Of a stretch of 64,000 nucleotides of DNA, positions 58,558 through 64,000 are shown in pieces. The notes under the pieces are model-generated. The model was not told the DNA's origin and searched no databases. It saw nothing but the letters and a program-made list of their open reading frames with translations. The first letter of the stretch is position 1. Every line of letters starts with the position of its first letter. The position numbers and the translations under genes were made by a program. The stretch spans positions 1 to 64,000 of the forward strand of contig JAFSVL010000028.1 of assembly GCA_017445015.1 (NCBI GenBank), read 5' to 3'. Source of the stretch: Bacteroidales bacterium (GTDB lineage Bacteria > Bacteroidota > Bacteroidia > Bacteroidales > UBA932).

Positions 58558-59897
58558 AGGATTCCCTGCTCTATGGCGAGAACGCTTCCGGAAAAAGCCG
58601 CATGGCGGCCCGGACGGTCATGCGGCACCCTACCGACCATTACCTGATTACCTTCCGGGATTCCTACGGGACGCTGGATGAGAATTACTACTATCAGCTG
58701 CGCTGGAATGCACAGGCGATAGACGAGGATACGCCGACGCTGGGGCAATTGATCGACAAGGCTGACGCCCTGGCCGACAGCCGGGCCTCCTGGGACGGGG
58801 AAGCCGTACAACGGGAAAGGCGCATCAAACGCAAGGCGCTGCTGGATAAATTATTGCCGCTTTTCGGCCTGGATACCCTGCTGGACAAATACATCATTTC
58901 GCTCTCCAGCGGAGAACTGCGCAAATTCTGTCTGGTAAAGGCCCTGCTCTCGCTCCCCCGCGTTCTGATACTGGACGCCCCTTTCACGGGGCTGGATGCG
59001 GGAACCCGCGCCCAGTTGGTCTCCCTGCTGGAAGAACTCGCCTCCCATCCGGAGAGGGAAATCCGCCTGCTGATGCCGCGGCTGGACCTGGTTCCCTCCT
59101 TTATCGGAAAGGTTGAAACGCTGCCGCACGGCCCCCTGCCCGAGCCGGACACCGCCGCATTGCGCCGCGCTCTTGCCGCGCTTCCCGCCAAGGACCTCAG
59201 CACGGAGGCCTTTTATCCCCGTGGCCCGCATCCCGAGATTGTACGCTGCAACGGCGTGAGCATCCGCTACGGCACCCGCACGATCCTCGACCAGCTGGAC
59301 TGGGTGGTGCATGAAGGGGAATGCTGGGCCATCGGCGGAGCGAACGGCGCCGGCAAATCCACCCTGCTGTCCCTTGTATGCGCAGACAATCCGCAGGCCT
59401 ACGCCTGTGATATTTCCCTTTTCTCGCACCGTCGGGGCAGCGGCGAGAGCATCTGGGAAATCAAACACCACATCGGCTATGTAAGTCCGGAACTGCACCG
59501 GGCCTGGCAGCATAACATTCCCGCCCTGGAGATTGTGGCGAGCGGACTGTACGATACCACCGGATTGCCGCGCAGACCGGATGCCGCCGAGGAGGGGACC
59601 TGCCGCTTCTGGATGCGGCTTCTGGGCATTGAAAGCCTGGCGGACCGCTCTTTCCTGCAACTTTCCGACGGGGAACAGCGGCTCTGCCTGATTGCCCGCG
59701 CCTTTGTCAAGGACCCGGAGCTCCTGGTCCTGGACGAGCCCCTTCACGGGCTGGACGAAAAGCGCAGCGAACTGGTAAAGGCCCTGATTGAATGCTTTAT
59801 GCAGCGCCCGCACAAAACCCTGCTGATGGTCACCCATTTCGAGCACGAACTCCCCGGCTGCATCGACCATCGCCTGGATTTGCAGAAACGGTTTTAA
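58554..59897 (+). CDS. Tandem ABC ATPase, ModF-like
   Basis: A 447-residue protein with two ABC domains and no membrane part. First domain: LLYGENASGKSRMA (5-18), signature LSSGELRKF, Walker B RVLILDAPFTGLD. Second: WAIGGANGAGKSTLLSL, signature LSDGEQRLC, Walker B LLVLDEPLHGLDEKR, switch His in VTHFEHE. This architecture fits ModF (PhrA), tied to molybdate in E. coli only by gene position; the substrate or role here is unknown. ATG 58554 overlaps the peptidase stop. Confidence 0.83.
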   Translation: MKDSLLYGENASGKSRMAARTVMRHPTDHYLITFRDSYGTLDENYYYQLRWNAQAIDEDTPTLGQLIDKADALADSRASWDGEAVQRERRIKRKALLDKLLPLFGLDTLLDKYIISLSSGELRKFCLVKALLSLPRVLILDAPFTGLDAGTRAQLVSLLEELASHPEREIRLLMPRLDLVPSFIGKVETLPHGPLPEPDTAALRRALAALPAKDLSTEAFYPRGPHPEIVRCNGVSIRYGTRTILDQLDWVVHEGECWAIGGANGAGKSTLLSLVCADNPQAYACDISLFSHRRGSGESIWEIKHHIGYVSPELHRAWQHNIPALEIVASGLYDTTGLPRRPDAAEEGTCRFWMRLLGIESLADRSFLQLSDGEQRLCLIARAFVKDPELLVLDEPLHGLDEKRSELVKALIECFMQRPHKTLLMVTHFEHELPGCIDHRLDLQKRF

Positions 59898-59901
59898 ATC
59901 G

Positions 59902-59909
59902 TACCTTTG
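59902..59909 (+). promoter_or_regulatory. Promoter core TACCTTTG, 5 nt before the DUF2490 gene
   Basis: TACCTTTG is followed by CGCCT and ATG (59915), another leaderless-type arrangement. Confidence 0.6.
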
Positions 59910-59914
59910 CGCCT

Positions 59915-60577
59915 ATGAAAAAAAGAGATTGCATTGTCGCATCTCTCCTTGCTTTTGTGATGTTGGCACTCGTGAGCGTCCCCGCCCGCGCCCAGAACGC
60001 CACGGATGATTTCGGCACATGGACAAGCCTTCAGGTCGTAAAATCATTCGGGGCCCCTTATGTGATGGCCCGGCTGGAACACCGTTCCTACCGGAACGTC
60101 ACCGGTACGGAAAGCTGGTTCGTCATGGCCGGCGGCGGGTTCAATTTCACAAAATGGCTCAAGGGGGACCTGAGTTATGAATTCTGGAAAATTCCATCGG
60201 CGGAGAACATTACGCAGCATAAGGGGGTATTGAGTTTCACCGAGACCCTCAGGCGGGACAACCTCGCCTTTGCCTTGCGGGAAAAGTACGAATTTGCCTA
60301 TATTCCTGAAAAACAATCCTTCAGAAATACCCTGAGAATCCGGCTCCGGGGCCAGTACACCATCCCCGAAAGCATTTTCACCCCCTACCTGATGTACGAA
60401 TTCTTCAGCAGCCTGGACGGAAGGGGCTGGATACGCTCCCTGCACTATGCCGGCATGGATATCGCCCTGGGAAAAGGCCATTTCCTGGACTTCTTTTACA
60501 TGTATCACCTCTATGGGACAAGCGGGCCCAATGGTTCCCGTCATCTCCTTGGGCTGGGATACACCTTCGCTTTTTAA
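59915..60577 (+). CDS. DUF2490 outer-membrane protein
   Basis: A 220-residue protein with signal peptide (1-26, to RAQ). The remainder is a predicted beta-barrel of about ten strands: FGTWTSLQVVKSFG, MARLEHRSYRNVTG, WLKGDLSYEFWKI, ending HLLGLGYTFAF with C-terminal Phe. This is the DUF2490 pattern of Bacteroidota. The function is unknown. The ATG at 59915 is chosen for the signal peptide and the adjacent promoter; the longer frame lies in the ABC gene. Confidence 0.82.
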   Translation: MKKRDCIVASLLAFVMLALVSVPARAQNATDDFGTWTSLQVVKSFGAPYVMARLEHRSYRNVTGTESWFVMAGGGFNFTKWLKGDLSYEFWKIPSAENITQHKGVLSFTETLRRDNLAFALREKYEFAYIPEKQSFRNTLRIRLRGQYTIPESIFTPYLMYEFFSSLDGRGWIRSLHYAGMDIALGKGHFLDFFYMYHLYGTSGPNGSRHLLGLGYTFAF

Positions 60578-60580
60578 GCA

Positions 60581-62152
60581 TCAGCGCCCCTGTTCTTCCG
60601 TCAGGGAGGTGGAGGCGGGAACCGTCACGGTGCTCTCATAGCAACTGAACATCTCTCCGACTTTCTTTCCGTCAACCTTGGAGAAGAGGCTCACCAGCGG
60701 CACGATGACCAGGCCCAGCAACATTGCCAGCACGCCGGCATTGATGGGTGAAGTGAAATAAGGGCTGATAAAGACCTTGCCCGTGAAGGTACAGTACATG
60801 CAGGCGCACATGACCCCCACTCCGCAAATAAAAGAGGCCCAGACGGATGCGGCTGTCGCCCGTTTCCAATACAGGCCGTACAGGAATGGAGCGAGGAACG
60901 CACCGGCGAGGGCGCCCCACGAAATCCCCATGAGCTGGGCGATGAAGGTGACGGAACTTCTGGCCTGAACAATGGCGATGAGCGAAGAAACCACGATAAA
61001 AAACACCACCAGCAAACGTATGCAGAGCAGTTGCCTGCGGTCGTCGAACTTTTTGCCGCCCATGGCCGGCGCAATGATATCCAGGGTCAGGGTGGAGCCG
61101 GAAGTAAGCACAAGCGAGGAAAGGGTGGACATGGACGCGGACAACACCAGGATAATCACGACCCCGATCATCAGGTCCGGAAGGGAGGACAGCATGGACG
61201 GCACGATACTGTCGTAAACCGGGGTCCCGGCCGCGGTATATTCGATTTTATCGGCATAAAGCCTCCCGAAGCCGCCGAGGAAATAGCATCCCCCCGCCAC
61301 GATGATGGCAAAAAGCGTGGAGATAAAGGTTCCCTTACGGATGGCGGCCTCGCTACGGATCGCATAAAACTTGCCCACCATCTGGGGCAGTCCCCAGGTC
61401 CCCAGGGAAGTCAGCAGCACCACGCCCAGCAGGTACAACGGCTGGGGGCCGAAGAACGAGACATAGGCACCGCTGAGGGCGGGAGCGGTCTCGGAGGGAA
61501 GGTGCGAAAGGGTTTGCAGGGCTGAAGTAAAACCACCGTTTCCGCCCAGTACCGAGGCGATGACGGCGCATATTCCCACCAGCATGACCAGGCCCTGGAT
61601 GAAATCATTTACGGCGGTCGCCATATATCCGCCCACCCACACATAGATGCCTGTCAGCAGGGCCATGCCCAGTACACACCAGACATAATCCACGCTGAAC
61701 GCCATGCTGAACAACCGCGACAAACCGTTATAGAGCGAGGCCGTATAGGGAATCAGGAAAATGAAGACAATCACGGACGCCGCCACCTTCAGGGCATTGC
61801 TGCTGAAGCGTTTCCCGAAAAAATCCGGCATGGTGGCACTCATCAGGTGCCTGGACATCAGGCGTGTCCGCCGTCCCAGGATCCTCCAGGCCAGCAGGGA
61901 CCCGATAAGGGCATTGCCGATACCTATCCACGTGGCGGCAATCCCGTACTTCCAGCCGAACTGTCCGGCATATCCCACAAAAATCACAGCCGAGAAATAA
62001 GAGGTCCCGAAGGCAAACGCGGTAAGCCAGGAGCCGACATTCCTGCCGCCAAGGACAAAGCCCTGCACATCCGATGCGGTCTTGCGGCAGTAAACGCCGA
62101 CGCCTGTCATCACGGCGAAAAACAAGACCAGAAGAGCACACTTTAGAAACAT
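60581..62152 (-). CDS. Sodium:solute symporter (SSS family)
   Basis: A 523-residue membrane protein with about 13 helices. It starts MFLKCALLVLFFAVMTGVGV; then FVLGGRNVGSWLTAFAFGTSYFSAVIFVGYAGQF, the SSS signature region, and FGPQPLYLLGVVLLTSLGTWG. The Na+ site segment ASMSTLSSLVLTSGSTLTLDI is conserved. It probably imports proline, a sugar or a carboxylate; which one is not visible. The promoter core TATCTTTG (62167-62160) is 7 nt before the ATG. Confidence 0.88.
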   Translation of the reverse strand: MFLKCALLVLFFAVMTGVGVYCRKTASDVQGFVLGGRNVGSWLTAFAFGTSYFSAVIFVGYAGQFGWKYGIAATWIGIGNALIGSLLAWRILGRRTRLMSRHLMSATMPDFFGKRFSSNALKVAASVIVFIFLIPYTASLYNGLSRLFSMAFSVDYVWCVLGMALLTGIYVWVGGYMATAVNDFIQGLVMLVGICAVIASVLGGNGGFTSALQTLSHLPSETAPALSGAYVSFFGPQPLYLLGVVLLTSLGTWGLPQMVGKFYAIRSEAAIRKGTFISTLFAIIVAGGCYFLGGFGRLYADKIEYTAAGTPVYDSIVPSMLSSLPDLMIGVVIILVLSASMSTLSSLVLTSGSTLTLDIIAPAMGGKKFDDRRQLLCIRLLVVFFIVVSSLIAIVQARSSVTFIAQLMGISWGALAGAFLAPFLYGLYWKRATAASVWASFICGVGVMCACMYCTFTGKVFISPYFTSPINAGVLAMLLGLVIVPLVSLFSKVDGKKVGEMFSCYESTVTVPASTSLTEEQGR

Positions 62153-62159
62153 AGCGCGG

Positions 62160-62167
62160 CAAAGATA
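62160..62167 (-). promoter_or_regulatory. Promoter core TATCTTTG of the SSS symporter
   Basis: CAAAGATA on the plus strand, seven bases before ATG 62152. The divergent thiL gene has a weaker core, TATCTTTA, at 62188-62195. Confidence 0.6.
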
Positions 62168-62208
62168 GCAAAACATTAAAAAATTCCTATCTTTACGCCT
62201 TGCAACTC

Positions 62209-63147
62209 ATGAGGGATTCAGAATTCGGATTCATTGCAAAACTTGCGGCGATGTTTCCTGCACCGGAAGGGGTGCGGGGCATCGGCGACGATTGCGCGGT
62301 GATTCCCCGCGGAGACGGCCGTGACACCCTCGTCAGCACCGACCTTCTGACCGAAGGCGTCCATTTCCTGCGGAACCGCATTCCGCCCCGGGAACTCGGA
62401 TGGAAAACGGCTGCCGTCAACCTCAGCGATATTGCCGCGATGGGCGGAACGCCCACGGCCACATTCCTTTCCCTCGCCATTCCTAAAGACTGCGACGATG
62501 GCTTCCTGTCAGAGATCATGGCGGGTTACGCCGATGCCTCCCGCGCTTACGCCGCTCCCCTGCTGGGCGGCGACACCTGCGCCTCCTCCGGGGCATTGAC
62601 GCTGAATGTCACCGTACTGGGAGAATGTCCGCACGGGCACGCCTTGCTGCGAAGCGGCGCCAGGCCCGGCGACACCATCTATGTAACGGGCACGCTCGGC
62701 GAGAGCGCCGCCGGCTGGAAAGCCGTCCAAAGCACGCTTCCGGAAACGGATCTGACGCGGGCGCTCATCCACCGGCATTACCATCCCGTCCCGCGGATAG
62801 CGGAAGGCCGGGAAATCGCCGCCTGTGAAGGAGCCGGTGCTGCCATGGACCTCTCGGACGGCCTGGCATCGGACCTGCGGCACATCCTCAAAGCCTCCGG
62901 CTGCGGCGCCGGCATCGACGTAAACGCCCTGCCGCTCTCCGCACAGCTGCGGCAGTTCTGCAAAGAATACGGCACCGACCCGCTGGAACTCGCACTCTGC
63001 GGCGGCGAGGACTACGAACTTCTCTTCACCCTGCGGCCTGGAACGACGCCCCCGGTCCCCTGCACCGCCATCGGGACGATCCATGCCGGAAGCGGACTGG
63101 TTTGGAAAGGAACGGACCGCGACTTTACCGGATTCACGCATTTTTAA
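62209..63147 (+). CDS. thiL: Thiamine-monophosphate kinase
   Basis: A 312-residue PurM-type enzyme that phosphorylates thiamine phosphate to TPP. The ATP/metal segments are GIGDDCAVIP (26-35), VSTDLLTEGVHF, NLSDIAAMGGTP and AMDLSDGLASDL. The C-terminal GGEDYELLF is a signature. ATG 62209 is used; a TTG at 62200 is in frame. It is not in the riboswitch operon and no THI element is seen before it. The transporter gene follows after 13 nt. Confidence 0.93.
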   Translation: MRDSEFGFIAKLAAMFPAPEGVRGIGDDCAVIPRGDGRDTLVSTDLLTEGVHFLRNRIPPRELGWKTAAVNLSDIAAMGGTPTATFLSLAIPKDCDDGFLSEIMAGYADASRAYAAPLLGGDTCASSGALTLNVTVLGECPHGHALLRSGARPGDTIYVTGTLGESAAGWKAVQSTLPETDLTRALIHRHYHPVPRIAEGREIAACEGAGAAMDLSDGLASDLRHILKASGCGAGIDVNALPLSAQLRQFCKEYGTDPLELALCGGEDYELLFTLRPGTTPPVPCTAIGTIHAGSGLVWKGTDRDFTGFTHF

Positions 63148-63160
63148 CCTTTTACCCGAT

Positions 63161-64000
63161 ATGTGGAGTTTTCTCAGACAACCGGCCTATAAGCCGGAAC
63201 AGACCGGCCCCGAGGCGGATGCCAGGTACAAACGGCTGCGCCTGCAAGTATTTATCGGCGCCTTCATCGGCTACGCCGGTTTTTATCTGGTGCGAAAGAA
63301 TTTTTCGATGGCGATTCCGGCACTCGCCCCGCTCGGATTCGAAAAAACCGAACTGGGCGTCGTGCTGTCGATGAACGCGATTGCGTATGCGCTTTCCAAA
63401 TTCCTGATGGGCAGCGTGTCGGACCGTTCGAATGCCAGGGTTTTCCTGCCGCTGGGCCTGGTCCTGACGGCTGTTTCGATGTGCTTCATGATTGTCCCGA
63501 TCCAATGGCTGGGCGCCGCTCACAAAGCGATGGCGATCGTGCTGATGGCCGTACTCAACTTCCTTGTCGGCTGGTTCAACGGCATGGGCTGGCCTCCCTG
63601 CGGACGGGTGATGACACATTGGTTTTCCGTCAGCGAAAGGGGAACGATGATGTCCATCTGGAACTGCGCCCATAATGTCGGAGGCGCCTTGGTCGGGCCC
63701 ATGGCCACCTACGGTGCAGTCTGGTTTGGAAGCTGGTTCTACGGCACGCAGCAGGAAATGTACTTCCTGATCGGCACTTTCGCCTTCCCCGCGGCCACGG
63801 CCCTGTTCATCGCCCTGCTCGCCTTCCTCCTGCTGCGGGACACCCCGCAGAGCTGCGGATTGCCTTCCGTTGAGAAATGGCGGGACGATTATCCCAAGAA
63901 CTATTCGGAAAAGTCCGAGGAGACCCTGTCAGCGAAAGAAATATTCTTCAACCATGTGCTCAACAACAAGTTCCTCTGGTTCATCGCCTTATCCAACGCT
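63161..64000 (+). CDS. glpT: Organophosphate:phosphate antiporter family MFS transporter (GlpT-like), 3' end beyond window
   Basis: The first 280 residues are visible; the gene runs off the right edge. It starts MWSFLRQPAYKPEQTGPEAD. Several helices follow, with GYAGFYLVRKNFSMAIPAL (helix 1, including the conserved RKNF of OPA transporters), GVVLSMNAIAYALSKFLMG, NFLVGWFNGMGWPPCGRVMT and HWFSVSERGTMMSIWNCAHN. This pattern is typical of GlpT/UhpT, which exchange glycerol-3-phosphate or hexose phosphate for phosphate. It starts 13 nt after thiL. Confidence 0.87.
   Translation, partial: MWSFLRQPAYKPEQTGPEADARYKRLRLQVFIGAFIGYAGFYLVRKNFSMAIPALAPLGFEKTELGVVLSMNAIAYALSKFLMGSVSDRSNARVFLPLGLVLTAVSMCFMIVPIQWLGAAHKAMAIVLMAVLNFLVGWFNGMGWPPCGRVMTHWFSVSERGTMMSIWNCAHNVGGALVGPMATYGAVWFGSWFYGTQQEMYFLIGTFAFPAATALFIALLAFLLLRDTPQSCGLPSVEKWRDDYPKNYSEKSEETLSAKEIFFNHVLNNKFLWFIALSNA

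Noticed and set aside
1..64000. CRISPR arrays, rRNA genes, prophage modules, complete insertion sequences
   Set aside because: I saw no regularly spaced direct repeats, rRNA sequence, transposase with terminal repeats or phage structural genes. The only mobile traces are the integrase remnant and the intergenic palindromes.

Overview
This looks like chromosomal DNA of a high-GC member of the Bacteroidales. The signs are: repeated promoter cores of the Bacteroidota type (TAnnTTTG, sometimes with TTTG or TTG about 19-20 nt upstream); few clear Shine-Dalgarno sites; families typical of the phylum (DUF4491, DUF3467, FISUMP lipoprotein, TlpA lipoprotein, MG2-like secreted protein, TonB receptors, AddAB); and a cysteate synthase homologue, which in this phylum is linked to sulfonolipid-type sulfur chemistry. 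An Alistipes-like or uncultured relative is plausible, but the genus cannot be fixed from the sequence alone.

Layout. 1-590: debris of a mobile element, with the cut start of an AlbA_2-like regulator and the C-terminal remnant of a tyrosine recombinase. 595-3154: cysK-cysE (cysteine synthesis), tRNA-Val and a cytidylate-kinase-like gene. 3155-7988 (minus): a FAD dehydrogenase, then a coupled set of LD-carboxypeptidase, dicarboxylate/amino-acid symporter and outer-membrane phospholipase A. 8030-16853 (plus): HI0933-type flavoprotein, FISUMP lipoprotein, LemA, TPM protein, cysteate synthase-like enzyme, RarA, an XRE-type regulator behind an AT-rich operator-like region, and CinA. 17206-18630: a lower-GC DUF234 ATPase, probably acquired. 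18631-23761 (minus): ABC-F protein, CBM9-like protein and ValS. 23812-25238 (plus): DUF3467, KdsC and Maf. 25196-36211 (minus): an oxidative-stress operon (ferritin-like, GPx, OhrR-like, then DUF4491); an overlapping STAS / alarmone-synthetase / old-yellow-enzyme / SDR operon; a TlpA lipoprotein; a flavodoxin with an in-frame stop; and upp, a radical SAM gene, nrdG and nrdD.

36508-40718 (plus): HerA-like ATPase, BamA-like barrel, a small acidic protein and a polyprenyl synthase. 40722-42311 (minus): acyl-CoA ligase. 42366-49704 and onward (plus): a TPP riboswitch driving a TonB receptor and PnuT-type transporter (thiamine uptake), then DUF4139, AddB, AddA, a small secreted protein and a TetR regulator. 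53807-57812 (minus): DUF1508, FprA flavodiiron protein and an MG2-like secreted protein. 57850-60577 (plus): M15 peptidase, ModF-like ATPase and DUF2490. 60581-62152 (minus): sodium/solute symporter. 62209-64000 (plus): thiL and the start of a GlpT-like transporter.

Most of the window is ordinary core genome. The unusual signals are: two families of intergenic palindromic elements, one with compensatory stem changes between copies; a cysteate synthase homologue with Asn where the PLP lysine should be; a STAS gene overlapping a small alarmone synthetase gene; a symmetrical divergent promoter whose arms reach both start codons; several promoters lying only 4-7 nt from the start codon; an operator-like array of TTGTAAA/TTTACAA sites; and a flavodoxin broken by a single in-frame stop.
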